In this document: positions 44,865-55,292 of the stretch, in pieces | How positions within the stretch are numbered: position 1 is the first letter of the stretch | How the letters are laid out: each line of letters begins with the position of its first letter | Source of the DNA: Phormidium ambiguum IAM M-71 | GTDB taxonomy: Bacteria; Cyanobacteriota; Cyanobacteriia; Cyanobacteriales; Aerosakkonemataceae | Direction: 5' to 3' | NCBI RefSeq assembly: GCF_001904725.1 | Contig: NZ_MRCE01000008.1 | Coordinates: forward strand, 1-64,000 | Length of the DNA stretch: 64,000 nt | The notes under the pieces: model-generated | The model's database searches: none | The model's input: only the letters and a program-made list of their open reading frames with translations | Told to the model about the DNA's origin: nothing | Position numbers and translations under genes: made by a program

Positions 44865-45809
44865 CTATTTTGAACGATAAGCTAATACAAAGCGATCGAT
44901 TCCTGACAAATCAGCAAAGACTTGAACGTTGTAGTAGCTTCCTCGATCGTTTAATAATTTTACTACTGCTTCAGTTTGTCCCGCCATTGTTTCTACTAAC
45001 CAAATCCCTCCCGGAACTAAGTATTCCGGTGCTAATGTTGCTAATAAACGGAGACAATCTAATCCATCATTGCCCCCGTCAAGGGCTAAATGTGGTTCAT
45101 GATTTGCGACTTCCGGTTGTAAAGTAGGCACAATATTACTAGGAATATAGGGTGGATTTGAGACTATTCCTGTTAATTTGCCTTTTAATTTTTGTAAAGG
45201 TGTAAACCAAGAACCTTGATAAAAGTTAATTCTGGACGCAAAACCTAAACGTCGAGCATTTTCTTGAGCAATATTTAGTGCTTCTGGACTTCGATCCACA
45301 GCATGAATTATGGCATGAGGAAAAACATCTGCCAAACCAATTGCGATCGCACCACTTCCCGTACCCAAATCTGCCCAATGTATCGGGGACTGGAGACTTT
45401 GAATTTCTGCCCCCCTGCCCCCCTGCCCCCCTGCCCCCCTGCCTCCCTGCACTGCCTCTACCGCCAAATCAATCAAACATTCCGTTTCCGGGCGAGGAAT
45501 CAGCACTGCGGGGGAAACAATCAAAGAGAAATTGCGCCAAGGAGTAATTCCAGTAATATATTGCACTGGCAATCTTTCTGTTAGCCGCTTTTGCCACAGT
45601 TCATTTAACTTGGCTAGTGGGATAGTGAGGGGAATTTGCGATCGATCTTTGAACGACTCCAAACGCAGAGATAAAGTATCTAAACCTGCAACTTCCTGCA
45701 AAATCCAATCCACTTCCATTGGCGAAACATCAGCCAACTTTCCTTCATTAATAGCCGCTATTCGCCATTGCCAAAGTTCTAAGCCAGAAACCAACTTTTC
45801 TTGAGACAT
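44865..45809 (-). CDS. prmC: Release factor glutamine methyltransferase, with tandem-repeat insertion
   Basis: 314 aa from ATG at 45809 (MSQEKLVSGLELWQW); the open frame to 45851 adds unlikely residues. It methylates the GGQ glutamine of RF1/RF2. Motifs: SAM site ADLGTGSGAIAIGLA and catalytic NPPY in VSNPPYIPS. Between IDLAVEAVQ and HWADLGTG lies a Gly-rich insertion of ~20 residues (GGRGAGGQGGRGAE) encoded by five 8-bp units TGCCCCCC at 45408-45447 on the plus strand. Since 8 is not a multiple of 3, loss or gain of one unit would shift the frame. Upstream tic22-like gene and downstream tsaC are co-directional. Confidence 0.92.
   Translation of the reverse strand: MSQEKLVSGLELWQWRIAAINEGKLADVSPMEVDWILQEVAGLDTLSLRLESFKDRSQIPLTIPLAKLNELWQKRLTERLPVQYITGITPWRNFSLIVSPAVLIPRPETECLIDLAVEAVQGGRGAGGQGGRGAEIQSLQSPIHWADLGTGSGAIAIGLADVFPHAIIHAVDRSPEALNIAQENARRLGFASRINFYQGSWFTPLQKLKGKLTGIVSNPPYIPSNIVPTLQPEVANHEPHLALDGGNDGLDCLRLLATLAPEYLVPGGIWLVETMAGQTEAVVKLLNDRGSYYNVQVFADLSGIDRFVLAYRSK
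45408..45447. repeat. Octanucleotide tandem repeat within prmC
   Basis: Five tandem units of 8 bp: four TGCCCCCC (from 45408, 45416, 45424, 45432) and one variant TGCCTCCC (45440). It encodes a Gly/Arg-rich loop on the minus strand. It is a slippage-prone tract with a non-triplet period. Confidence 0.85.
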
Positions 45810-45863
45810 TTCTTCACTATTGATGCGGAAAGGGAAATTTTTATTTCCCATTTTTCCCTTGAT

Positions 45864-45900
45864 TTATATCCCCGACTTCTTGAAGAAGTCGGGGATATAA
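45864..45900. repeat. Dispersed palindrome, copy B (perfect 18-bp arms)
   Basis: TTATATCCCCGACTTCTT (45864-45881) and its exact reverse complement (45883-45900) are separated by one base. It lies between the Tic22-like gene and prmC, both on the minus strand. It could act as an mRNA processing or termination hairpin. Confidence 0.85.
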
Positions 45901-45912
45901 GCAACTGTTTAC

Positions 45913-46782
45913 TTACCTACGTTGCTGATTATTCGCTGGACTATTTGTGGGACGAGATTGATTATTTTGTGGGGGATTTTGTGTTGGTGCTGCTGGATTT
46001 CCCGATGCCGGACGATTTGGATTATTTTGCTGCATTTCAGTCAACAAAGTCCGTAACAAATCCCTTGATTCTTTTGCTGGAATCAACTCAATTTTACTTA
46101 ACCATTCCTCTTTTCGATTCTTCCAAGCTTCTATTAAACCTTCCAAAGGAACTACATCTATTTGCAATGAAGATGCCAAATCCGGTTGTTGTTTTTTAAT
46201 CCGTTCAGCTTCGGCTTGCACTTCTGCTTTACTGAAAAAGAAAGGAATAATTTGCTGATTTCCTCGTTGAGCCGCCAAATAATTTTTATTCGGGCCACCG
46301 CTAAGAACAAACAAAGGTACACCGTTAAATTCTTGGATATTTTGCCCACTTTGGCGCAACACTGTTAAAGCCGAATCCACCTGTTCTTTAGTAGGAACAT
46401 AAGCAAAATTTAGTGCTTCTGGCTTATTTTTATTCGCCTCTTCTAGCTGATAAATATCTGCTAAAGACCTCGGTACCACCTGCATATTATTAGCCAGTTG
46501 AGGATTCTCAGTTTTCATTTTATTCAAAAAATCTTGAGCATCCTTTTGACTGATAAAAATCCCAGCAACTTTTGCTGTAGAGTTTTGCTGCTGATTGCGA
46601 ATTTCCCGAATTACTGTCTGACCATTTTCGTTGTTAATGGTAAAAACTAGCACAGGCGCTAACTTTTGCAAAATTTGTTCTTGAGAAAGAGCTAGTACCT
46701 CTAAAGTACCAATAAGTAGAGAACTTAACAATGTACCGCCAACAATAGCCAGAGATGCGCCTTTGCGGAAAATCGATTTCAT
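45913..46782 (-). CDS. Tic22-like periplasmic protein
   Basis: 289 aa. A signal peptide (SLAIVGGTLLSSLLIGTLEVLA) is followed by two repeated Tic22-type halves: VLVFTINNENGQ ... GIFISQKDAQDFL and VPLFVLSGGPNK ... IPFFFSKAEVQAEA. Cyanobacterial Tic22 is a periplasmic, thylakoid-associated chaperone-like protein involved in outer membrane biogenesis. The C-terminus is a low-complexity Pro/Asn/Gln tail (~45 residues). Divergent from the binding-protein gene at 47055. Confidence 0.85.
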   Translation of the reverse strand: MKSIFRKGASLAIVGGTLLSSLLIGTLEVLALSQEQILQKLAPVLVFTINNENGQTVIREIRNQQQNSTAKVAGIFISQKDAQDFLNKMKTENPQLANNMQVVPRSLADIYQLEEANKNKPEALNFAYVPTKEQVDSALTVLRQSGQNIQEFNGVPLFVLSGGPNKNYLAAQRGNQQIIPFFFSKAEVQAEAERIKKQQPDLASSLQIDVVPLEGLIEAWKNRKEEWLSKIELIPAKESRDLLRTLLTEMQQNNPNRPASGNPAAPTQNPPQNNQSRPTNSPANNQQRR

Positions 46783-47054
46783 ATACCTCTCCTAGAATTT
46801 CAGCACAAAAAGAATGACATCATCAGACACTTAACTAGGTATAGTATCTTATAGTTTTCTTGGCGCAATCTGCGACCAGTTTGTTTATCGCACAATATTA
46901 ATTAATTAGCTCTTTGTCAATACAAGGTTGAAAGATATTACAGCATTTTGTTAGTTGAATTGTACTGATTTTGACTTGGTTTTCAAGAAAATGGTTCCAG
47001 TGAGAGAATCAAGTTAACTTCGTTGTTAGTATCGCAGAAATAGAGAGAAATTAT

Positions 47055-48338
47055 ATGAATCATCTCAATAGAACTCTAACACGGTCAAATTTGCTAGGTT
47101 TTGCAGGAGCATTAACTCTACTCTTACTAGCTGCTGCTTGTCAAAATAATGCTTCTTCGAGTTCTGGACTTAAAATTGGCACTCTGCTGTCAATAACGGG
47201 AGATTTGTCTCAGTTTGGCGCTTCTATGCAAGATAGCGCTAATTTGCTAGTGAAAACAGTGAATAGCTGTGATGGGGTTTTAGGTCAGCCAGTACAATTA
47301 ATTTCTGAAAATGACCAAACTAACCCTGCTGCTGGTGCGGCGGCTATGACTAAGTTAGCAGAGGTAAATCGAGTTGGGGGAGTGATAGGGGCTACCGGAA
47401 GTTCGGTTTCTAGTGCTGCGGTGGATATTGCGGTAAGAAATCAAGTAGTCCAAATTTCTCCTTCGAGTACTAGTCCGGTGTTTACTGAAAGAGCGAAAAA
47501 AGGTGATTTTAAGGGTTTTTGGTTCCGTACTGCGCCGCCAGATAGCTTTCAAGGTGAAGCTTTAGCCAAATTAGCCCGCTCTAGAGGTTTTAAAAGCGTT
47601 TCGGTTCTGGCGATTAATAATGACTATGGCAGAGGTTTGGTAAATTCCTTTTCTTCGGCTTTTGCGCCTTTGGGTGGCAAGGTTTTAAATCAAGCTAAGC
47701 CTACTTATTATCCCCCTGATGCTTCCAGTTTTGAATCGGAGGTAGCGGAAGCTTTTCGGGGTAATCCCGATGCGGTTTTATTAGTTGCTTATCCAGAAAC
47801 TGGAAGTTTAATTTTAAAAGCAGCGTATCAGCAGGGTTTGTTGGGGAAAAAAACCCAAGTGATGCTGACGGATGGGATGAAAGATGCGAAGATTGCAGAA
47901 TTGGTGGGGAAAAATGCTCAAGGGGGATTTATTAGTGCGGGGATGATTGGTACTTCGGCTAGTGCTGGAGGTGGGGCTTTAAAGCAGTTTAGCGATCGCT
48001 ATACTAGTACTCATAAACGTCAACCCACCGTATATGCTCCTAATACCTGGGATGCCGCCGCAGTGTTAGTATTAGCCGCAGAAGCAGCCAAATCTACTTC
48101 TGGTGCAGCGATTAAAGATAAAATCCGCGCCGTAGCTAATCCGCCTGGACAGAATGTTTCCGATGTTTGTCAAGCACTTTCCTTGATTCGCCAAGGTCAA
48201 GAAATTAACTATCAAGGCGCTAGTGGTAATTTGGACTTTGACTCTCAAGGGGATGTGACTGGGAGTTATGATGTTTGGACAATAGATAAAAGCGGACAGC
48301 TGAAAGTGATTAGTACAATCAGTGTCCGAGGTTCCTAA
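47055..48338 (+). CDS. Branched-chain-amino-acid-type ABC substrate-binding lipoprotein
   Basis: 427 aa. The N-terminus has a lipobox (LLLLAAAC), so the mature protein is lipid-anchored at the periplasmic face. The rest is a type I periplasmic-binding fold of the LivJ/receptor-ligand family (LKIGTLLSITGDLSQFG ... NDQTNPAAGAAAMTKL, GFWFRTAPPDSFQGEALA). It binds amino acids or similar small ligands. No permease or ATPase genes are adjacent, so the transporter is encoded elsewhere or the protein acts as a sensor. ATG at 47055 is preceded by GAGAG. Confidence 0.88.
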   Translation: MNHLNRTLTRSNLLGFAGALTLLLLAAACQNNASSSSGLKIGTLLSITGDLSQFGASMQDSANLLVKTVNSCDGVLGQPVQLISENDQTNPAAGAAAMTKLAEVNRVGGVIGATGSSVSSAAVDIAVRNQVVQISPSSTSPVFTERAKKGDFKGFWFRTAPPDSFQGEALAKLARSRGFKSVSVLAINNDYGRGLVNSFSSAFAPLGGKVLNQAKPTYYPPDASSFESEVAEAFRGNPDAVLLVAYPETGSLILKAAYQQGLLGKKTQVMLTDGMKDAKIAELVGKNAQGGFISAGMIGTSASAGGGALKQFSDRYTSTHKRQPTVYAPNTWDAAAVLVLAAEAAKSTSGAAIKDKIRAVANPPGQNVSDVCQALSLIRQGQEINYQGASGNLDFDSQGDVTGSYDVWTIDKSGQLKVISTISVRGS

Positions 48339-48363
48339 GTGGAGTTACTTATTAAAAATGCGA

Positions 48364-48437
48364 TCGGGATGAGAGGATTTGAACCTCCGGCATCCTGCTC
48401 CCAAAGCAGGCGCGCTACCAAGCTGCGCTACATCCCG
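48364..48437 (-). tRNA. tRNA-Pro (anticodon TGG)
   Basis: 74 nt without encoded CCA. Acceptor stem CGGGATG/CATCCCG, D-arm GCGCAGCTTGGTAGCGC, anticodon loop CTTTGGGAG with TGG, T-arm with GGTTCAAATCC. The discriminator base is A. The plus-strand open frame across it is not a gene. Confidence 0.95.
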
Positions 48438-48596
48438 TTAGCAACTTTTTCAGTATACCATTTTTCTGGAAATTTGCTACACATTATTTTGGAATCAGAT
48501 TTTGTCATTTTGATGACCCTGCTGCCAGGTGTAGCAGATTCGAGCGAAAATTAGGATGAGACGCTGATTCGGTTGCCTTTCTGTTCGGTGAAAAAA

Positions 48597-49540
<944 letters not shown>

Positions 49541-50263
49541 ATGATGGCCCAGGGTTTAAAATCGTCAACTCTAGAACTCCTAAAACGGTTTAATCGATCG
49601 TTTCCGCAATTCTACGAACAGTTTGTCAGTAGCGAGAGCCAACTGCAAAACTTAAGGTTAGCTTATCGACTCTTCAAAACCAAACGAGCGGTAATTGAAA
49701 TGAAACCGGAAGGCAATAAAAGTGCTCTTTACTTTGCCTACCGAAATCAGTCATTTCTGCTGAGCGATATTTTTGGTGTACTAGCAGCCTACGGCTTAAC
49801 TATTCATAGTTTGAGCCTCTACGGTCAAATTCGCCCGCCAATGCTGGTGTTTATTAAGTTAGTTGTGTCTCGTGGTAGCAAAGCTTTAACAGAGAAAACC
49901 TCTGAAAATGTCTGTCGTGCGATTCGAGAAGCGCTAGGCGGACGCTTTGAGGTTGAAGAAATGTTAGCGGTAGAATTCAATCTTGATGCTGGCTTAGAAC
50001 AGGTAGAAACTGATTTCCACGTTGACCAAGTATTTCATTTACCAGCGTTGTTGATTGAAGCTGATAACCAACCAGGACTGTTTTACAAAGTAATGTATGC
50101 GATTTGGCAAGAAGACTTGTTGGTGATTAGCGCTAATTTGCTGGTGTGGCGAGGACGTACTCGTTTAATACTTTACCTTTTAGGCCCCAATGAAAGCCTG
50201 ATTCCTGAATATCTCGGACAAAAAATCGCTGAAAGCGTCAAGCTGCGGTTAATGGGTCGTTGA
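49541..50263 (+). CDS. ACT-domain protein
   Basis: 240 aa from ATG at 49541 (frame opens with a TTG at 49535; a second ATG at 49544). Residues ~70-145 (LLSDIFGVLAAYGLTIHSLSLYG) and ~165-240 (LLIEADNQPGLFYKVMYAIWQEDLLVISANL) look like two ACT domains, small ligand-binding modules often sensing amino acids; the second has the typical D-x-P-G-L-x-x-x-I/V pattern. It resembles the C-terminal ACT pair of GlnD without the catalytic parts. No ligand can be named. Function unknown. Confidence 0.7.
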   Translation: MMAQGLKSSTLELLKRFNRSFPQFYEQFVSSESQLQNLRLAYRLFKTKRAVIEMKPEGNKSALYFAYRNQSFLLSDIFGVLAAYGLTIHSLSLYGQIRPPMLVFIKLVVSRGSKALTEKTSENVCRAIREALGGRFEVEEMLAVEFNLDAGLEQVETDFHVDQVFHLPALLIEADNQPGLFYKVMYAIWQEDLLVISANLLVWRGRTRLILYLLGPNESLIPEYLGQKIAESVKLRLMGR

Positions 50264-50310
50264 TTGGGGAAGGGAACAGGGAAAAAGGTTTCTGTTACCT
50301 TTCCCCAGTA

Positions 50311-50347
50311 CAAGAAGGCAGAAGGCAGAAGGCAGAAGGGAAGAAGG
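50311..50347. repeat. AGAAGGC tandem repeat
   Basis: Four to five tandem copies of AGAAGGC-like 7-mers after the ACT-domain gene. Same unit as 49172-49232. Confidence 0.7.
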
Positions 50348-50544
50348 TTTTTATATTCAGCTTTTCAGAAGTTTCTCAACTGCTCAATCATTTCTGCCGT
50401 GCTGCACTAGTTATTCAGCTGATGTGGTGGAAGTTGGCCAAATACTTGGTATGAGTATATTTTCTGGGCGATCGAATTTTACATTGTCCACCAACTACCA
50501 ATTACCAATTACTTAATTGTTGAACTTCAGGATAGGATCTATGT

Positions 50545-51450
50545 ATGGCAAGCATCGACATCCTGGGTACAACACACACTTATGATTTAACGGCTCCTAC
50601 TTCTAGGAGTGAGGTTTTAGTATTTATTCATGGTTGGTTGCTGAGTCGTCGCTACTGGCAACCTCTGATTGAGCAGTTATCACCAACTTATCAGTGTCTT
50701 TGTTATGATTTGCGAGGTTTTGGGGATTCCCAAATTGGTAAGAGAAATCACAATAAAGTAGATTTTCCAGAAAAATCGTTGATGGAAATGGTAAATGCCA
50801 ATGCTGCTTTTTATACTCCAGCTGTTTATGCTCATGAGTTGGGTCTTTTACTTAAGGAATTAAATATTTCTAGTGCTTGGTTAGTTGGTCATTCTCTGGG
50901 TGGTACGATCGCACTTTGGGCAGCAGAACAGTTTCCTGAGTCCGTCAAGGGTGTTATTTGTGTTAACGCTGGCGGTGGTATTTATCTGAAGGAAGCTTTT
51001 GAGCAATTTCGCGCTGTAGGTCAACAGTTAGTTAAGTTTCGTCCGCGAATTCTGCGTTATTTACCTTGGATTGATTTAGTATTTGCTCGTGAGAGTGTGG
51101 CACGTCCAGTTGCGCGTTCTTGGGGTCGTCAAAGAGTAATTGATTTTGTCATGGCGCACCCAGAAGCAGCATTAGGAACTTTACTAGATTCAACCACAGA
51201 AGAAGAAGTGAATACTCTGCCAAAAATTGTTGCTCAACTTCAGCAACCTGTTTATTTTTTCGCTGGTGCTAATGACAAGGTTATGGAACCGAAATATGTG
51301 CGCCATTTAGCTAGTTTTCATCCTTTATTTGAATGTTGTGGAAATAATGTAATTGAAATTCCCAATTGTGGGCATTTGGCTATGTTAGAACAGCCGGATA
51401 TAGTAGCGAAAGAAATTGGTAGTATTCTGACTCGATATGAAAGCGAGTGA
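50545..51450 (+). CDS. Alpha/beta-fold hydrolase
   Basis: 301 aa. Nucleophile elbow GHSLGG (in LVGHSLGGTIALWAAE), oxyanion-hole region FIHGWLLSRRYW, catalytic Asp candidate in FAGANDKVMEP and His in NCGHLAMLEQP. The pattern is that of soluble esterases, lipases and haloperoxidase-like enzymes. Substrate not known. Its last 14 nt overlap the start of the pentapeptide gene, so the two are co-expressed. Confidence 0.88.
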   Translation: MASIDILGTTHTYDLTAPTSRSEVLVFIHGWLLSRRYWQPLIEQLSPTYQCLCYDLRGFGDSQIGKRNHNKVDFPEKSLMEMVNANAAFYTPAVYAHELGLLLKELNISSAWLVGHSLGGTIALWAAEQFPESVKGVICVNAGGGIYLKEAFEQFRAVGQQLVKFRPRILRYLPWIDLVFARESVARPVARSWGRQRVIDFVMAHPEAALGTLLDSTTEEEVNTLPKIVAQLQQPVYFFAGANDKVMEPKYVRHLASFHPLFECCGNNVIEIPNCGHLAMLEQPDIVAKEIGSILTRYESE

Positions 51451-52861
51451 AGTTTTGCGGCAGTATGCAGAAGGGAGGCGAGATTTTCGCGGGGAAAATC
51501 TCCGAGGTTTGTCTTTTGGAAGCAAAGATTTATCGGGCGCAGATTTTTCGGAAGCTGATATTAAAGGAACTAATTTTTGTAGGGCTAACCTGACTGGTGC
51601 TAAGTTTGTGGCAGCAAAAGGTGGATTACCGAAGCAATGGGTAATTAACTTGTTGCTTATTTGCTTATTGCTATTAGTAATATTGTATTTTATGGTAAAA
51701 ATATTAAGCATTCTTGTTGTAATTATAATGTTTTTTTTAATACCATTTTCTGGAGATAAAATCAGCTGGATAATTATGGTAGATTCGATAATTACCGTCG
51801 TATTTTTAGTGTTTAATTGCCTATTAGTTTACCGAGGAATTAGTGGCTTTAACAGCGCCAATATCATTGCCATTGCCATTACTATTGCCATCGTTAGCAC
51901 CATTACCAAATTTTTTGCAATTGCCAATAGCGATACCATCGCCACTACTGCTATCGCTATTGGCTTCGCCAGTGCTATTGCTATTGCTATTGGCTTCGCC
52001 AGTGCTATTGCTATTGGCTTCGCTATTGGCTTCCTTATTGGCATTGTCTTCACTATTGCGATTGGTATTGCTAGCACCATTGCCAGTGCCTTTGCCTTTG
52101 CCCACGCAATTAATATTGCTATATCCGGTGGCTTCGACAGCGACGTAGACAGCGCCTTTTTCTTCGCCAAAGCCTGCATCTATCTATCAATACCCTTGTA
52201 TAGTTATTTCGGCTGGCGTGCAATTAAAGGAGATCCCAGGTTTAGTTGGATTCGCACAAATGCTATTGATTTTTCGGTTACAGGAGGAACTAGCTTTCTT
52301 AATGCCAACTTAACTAATGCTGATTTTACAAAAGCCACTCTAAAAAATACTGACTTCAGAAAAGCTATTCTTACTCATACCTGTTTTAAAGAATCTAAAA
52401 ACCTAGACTTAGCTCGAACTATAAAAACTTATTTAAACATATTACAAGTACAAAAACTTGTTGTAACAAGACAAGGACAAGATAAAGATTATAGTCGTCT
52501 GAACTTGCGAAGAATTAATTTACAAAGAGCTAATCTAGCCAATGCTAGTTTTATCAATGCTGACCTCAGCAAGGCTAACTTAAAAAATGCCGATTTATCT
52601 GGAGCAAAATTAGTACAAACACAGTTAGATAAAACTGATTTTACAGGCGCTAATCTCACTGGCGCATATATAGAAAATTGGAGAATTACAAGGGCAACTA
52701 AGTTTGACAACGTAAGATGTAAATATGTTTATATGCGGATGCCTACAAAGGATAATCCCAATCAATTTCGTAAACCAGATAATAATAAAGAAGTTTTTGC
52801 CGATGGAGAATTTGGTGATTTCATTAAATCAATTGTTGATGCTCTTCCCAAAGCAGATTAA
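51437..52861 (+). CDS. Pentapeptide-repeat protein with low-complexity membrane region
   Basis: 474 aa. Pentapeptide repeats (A(D/N)Lxx) at ~20-55 and ~285-420 (for example ANLTNADFTKATL, ADLSKANLKNADLSGAKL) form a right-handed beta-helix. Between them (~65-255) is a long hydrophobic stretch whose middle is built from near-repeats of AIAIGFASAIAI, encoded by hexamer-like DNA repeats (GCTATT/GCCATT, 51860-52110). It is a membrane protein with cytosolic pentapeptide faces. Start overlaps the hydrolase gene. Its TAA overlaps the end of the convergent Uma2 gene. Function unknown. Confidence 0.85.
   Translation: MKASEVLRQYAEGRRDFRGENLRGLSFGSKDLSGADFSEADIKGTNFCRANLTGAKFVAAKGGLPKQWVINLLLICLLLLVILYFMVKILSILVVIIMFFLIPFSGDKISWIIMVDSIITVVFLVFNCLLVYRGISGFNSANIIAIAITIAIVSTITKFFAIANSDTIATTAIAIGFASAIAIAIGFASAIAIGFAIGFLIGIVFTIAIGIASTIASAFAFAHAINIAISGGFDSDVDSAFFFAKACIYLSIPLYSYFGWRAIKGDPRFSWIRTNAIDFSVTGGTSFLNANLTNADFTKATLKNTDFRKAILTHTCFKESKNLDLARTIKTYLNILQVQKLVVTRQGQDKDYSRLNLRRINLQRANLANASFINADLSKANLKNADLSGAKLVQTQLDKTDFTGANLTGAYIENWRITRATKFDNVRCKYVYMRMPTKDNPNQFRKPDNNKEVFADGEFGDFIKSIVDALPKAD
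51860..52110. repeat. Low-complexity GCTATT/GCCATT repeat inside the pentapeptide gene
   Basis: Hexamer-like units (GCTATT, GCCATT, GGCTTC) and a 24-nt block ending GGCTTCGCCAGT that recurs. The tract keeps several frames open on both strands, giving long false ORFs. Confidence 0.75.
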
Positions 52862-53463
52862 CGAGGCAAAATATCATGAAGTCGAAGTTGTATGTTTTTG
52901 AGCAAAGGAGAAACAATCGCCTCTCCAAGGCGAAATTGTTTTTGAATGTAATCTTCTTCTATTAGTTGGCAAACAGTAACAGTTGGTTGTTTGGGTTTAC
53001 CAATAAAAGCTACACCTCCCAAACCTAAATAATCAACAATCCAATATTCAGGAATTCCAAAAAGCGCATATTCTTCTACTTTTCGGGCATAATCTGTTTC
53101 CCAATTAGTGCTAACAACTTCTACTACTAGTTTGATCGATCAGCCCAAAGTAATCACAGGTTCTCTTTGCCATAAAGGTTCATTGGCAAGTACACTTTCA
53201 TCTAACACAACAATATCAGGACGACGCGCAGTAGCTACATCTGCAAAAGGACGAATTAAACAAGTACGAGGAATAAACCAAGGGAGTTTTTCTGCGGTAA
53301 TGGCAATTCCTATTTGTGTTGCCAGTTTACCACTAACAGTTTCGTGAAGTCCCGTTGGTTCCATATCAACTAACTCTCCCTCAGCAAGTTCGTAGCGAGG
53401 ATTATCACCATATTGAGCGAGAAATGTTTCAAAGGTTAAAGATTTTTGCGTGGTGTAAGTCAT
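52858..53463 (-). pseudogene. Uma2-family nuclease gene interrupted by a stop codon
   Basis: Read from ATG at 53463 to a TAA at 52858, the frame gives a full-length Uma2 (PD-(D/E)XK, DUF820) protein of ~201 codons, broken only by a TGA at 53140-53142. Before the stop: RYELAEGELVDMEP and RRPDIVVLDES (catalytic Asp). After it, still in frame: IKLVVEVVSTNWETDYARKVEEYA (catalytic Glu). A single base change explains it. The 107-aa upstream product lacks half the active site. Uma2 proteins are numerous in cyanobacteria, with unclear roles. The 3' end overlaps the pentapeptide gene by 4 nt. Confidence 0.85.
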
Positions 53464-53527
53464 AGTTAATTTTTAATTACCAGTTAATTACTAAACTATT
53501 CCTTGCCCCTCTCTGTACCCCTCTGCC

Positions 53528-54571
53528 TTACGAATACAGCTGCATTACTTGAGTGAGGGGGAGACGCGATCGCACTCCTAAAGTTAAACTCGAAACATGA
53601 CCTCGATTCAAATGATCTGCCGCCGCACAACCGATCATCGCCGCATTATCAGTACAAAATTTCATCGGGGGAAACATTACTTGTAAATTATGCAAAGCAG
53701 CTGCTTCCTGTAAATGTTTTCTCAGTCCGCTGTTCGCCGCTACTCCTCCGCCTACGGCAATGGTGTTAAGTCCGTAGTCAAGGGCGCAATTAATGGCTCT
53801 TTTCGTCAAAGCTTTGGCTACTGTATCCTGAAAACTAGCCGCAATGTCATTTACTGGCAGCGGCTTTTGTCCCTCTTGCTCTAATCTTTGGGTTAACCGC
53901 AACACCGCAGTTTTTAAACCACTAAAACTAGAATCATAAGGGTGAAAACCGCCATTTGGTAAAGAAATCTTGCCCTCCGGTAAAGGGAAAGCGTTGGCAT
54001 TACCTACTTTTGCCAATTTGTCAATTATCGGCCCACCAGGATAACCTAATGCTAACAATCGGGCCACTTTGTCAAAGGCTTCCCCCGCTGCATCGTCACG
54101 AGTTTCGCCTAAAGTTTGGTAAACTCCACAATCTTTAACATAAATTAAACTTGTATGTCCCCCAGAAACTAGCAGACAAAGAAAAGGTGGCTGTAAATCC
54201 GGGGAACTGAGGTAAGAGGCATAGATATGCCCTTCCAGGTGATGAACGCCTACAAATGGCTTCTGATGCAAAATAGCTAATGTTTTAGCGGCACTTAACC
54301 CGACTAACAAAGCGCCGACTAATCCAGGCGCACAAGTAGCAGCAATGCCGTCAATTTCTGACCAGTTTACACCCGCTTGTTGAAATGCTTGGACAATGCC
54401 TTCGTTAATAATTTCTACGTGCTGGCGAGAGGCGACTTCTGGGACAACGCCGCCGTATTGTTGATGGACGGGAATTTGAGAAGTGATGATACTGCTGTAA
54501 ACTTGACGATCGTTGACGATCGCCACTGCTGTTTCATCACAACTTGTTTCTATTGCTAATATTGTCGCCAT
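53528..54571 (-). CDS. tsaD: tRNA N6-adenosine threonylcarbamoyltransferase
   Basis: 347 aa. Last enzyme of t6A synthesis: it transfers the threonylcarbamoyl group made by TsaC to A37 of ANN-decoding tRNAs. Metal-binding HxxxH is in [16 protein letters not shown] nucleotide-binding motifs include [11 protein letters not shown] and [22 protein letters not shown] is near the C-terminus. Length and start ([14 protein letters not shown]) are standard. Divergent from psaF. Confidence 0.95.
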   Translation of the reverse strand: MATILAIETSCDETAVAIVNDRQVYSSIITSQIPVHQQYGGVVPEVASRQHVEIINEGIVQAFQQAGVNWSEIDGIAATCAPGLVGALLVGLSAAKTLAILHQKPFVGVHHLEGHIYASYLSSPDLQPPFLCLLVSGGHTSLIYVKDCGVYQTLGETRDDAAGEAFDKVARLLALGYPGGPIIDKLAKVGNANAFPLPEGKISLPNGGFHPYDSSFSGLKTAVLRLTQRLEQEGQKPLPVNDIAASFQDTVAKALTKRAINCALDYGLNTIAVGGGVAANSGLRKHLQEAAALHNLQVMFPPMKFCTDNAAMIGCAAADHLNRGHVSSLTLGVRSRLPLTQVMQLYS

Positions 54572-54748
54572 TACTCACTCGTGGGAAATCTTGAGAACTA
54601 GTTTGAGAAACTTTAACTTTTGTTCACTTCAACTTTACTAAAAATACCAAGCAAGAGTATTATTTCTTCCTAGTTCAGCGTTTTCGACTGTACAAATTAT
54701 CTCAGCTTTTTGTACAACAAACTTATTGTTTTGTAACAAAAGGAAACA

Positions 54749-55252
54749 ATGCCGATGCGACGCTTGTTCGCTTTAATTCTCGTAATCAGCCTTTGGTTCA
54801 GCTTTGCTCCTGCTGCATCCGCTGCGGACTCCTCTGTTCTCGTACCCTGCAAGGATTCTCCAGCTTTCCAACAACGCTATAAAACTGTCCGTCCAACGAC
54901 TGACGATCCCCAATCCGGGAAAAAGCGTCTCGATCGCTATTCTGAAGCACTTTGCGGCCCAGAAGGATTACCACATTTAATTGTAGATGGTAACTTAGCC
55001 CACGCTGGCGACTTCTTAATTCCTAGTGTTCTGTTTCTCTACATAGCTGGTTGGATTGGCTGGGTTGGTCGTTCCTATCTGCAAGCTATTAAGAAAGACA
55101 AATCTCCAGAAGAAAAAGAGATCATCATCGATGTACCTCTGGCTGTTTCTAAAATGCTTACAGGCCCATTATGGCCTTTGTTAGCATTGAAAGAATTAAC
55201 TAGTGGTGAATTAGTAGCAGATGACAGCAAAATTCCTGTTTCACCTCGCTAG
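54749..55252 (+). CDS. psaF: Photosystem I subunit III PsaF
   Basis: 167 aa. A signal peptide ([23 protein letters not shown]) precedes the mature plastocyanin/cytochrome c6-docking subunit, with [10 protein letters not shown] at its N-terminus, [14 protein letters not shown] in the middle, and the transmembrane span [23 protein letters not shown] at 54749 or 54755 could start it. psaJ follows after 40 nt. Confidence 0.95.
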   Translation: MPMRRLFALILVISLWFSFAPAASAADSSVLVPCKDSPAFQQRYKTVRPTTDDPQSGKKRLDRYSEALCGPEGLPHLIVDGNLAHAGDFLIPSVLFLYIAGWIGWVGRSYLQAIKKDKSPEEKEIIIDVPLAVSKMLTGPLWPLLALKELTSGELVADDSKIPVSPR

Positions 55253-55292
55253 TTTAGTTTTTTGGCTCTAAAAAATTTTGGAGGATTTTTCG

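Noticed and set aside
48339-48554. 71-codon plus-strand frame
   Set aside because: It runs antisense through tRNA-Pro and has no family features.
51824-52179. Three open frames on both strands
   Set aside because: They result from the GCTATT/GCCATT low-complexity tract inside the pentapeptide-repeat gene.
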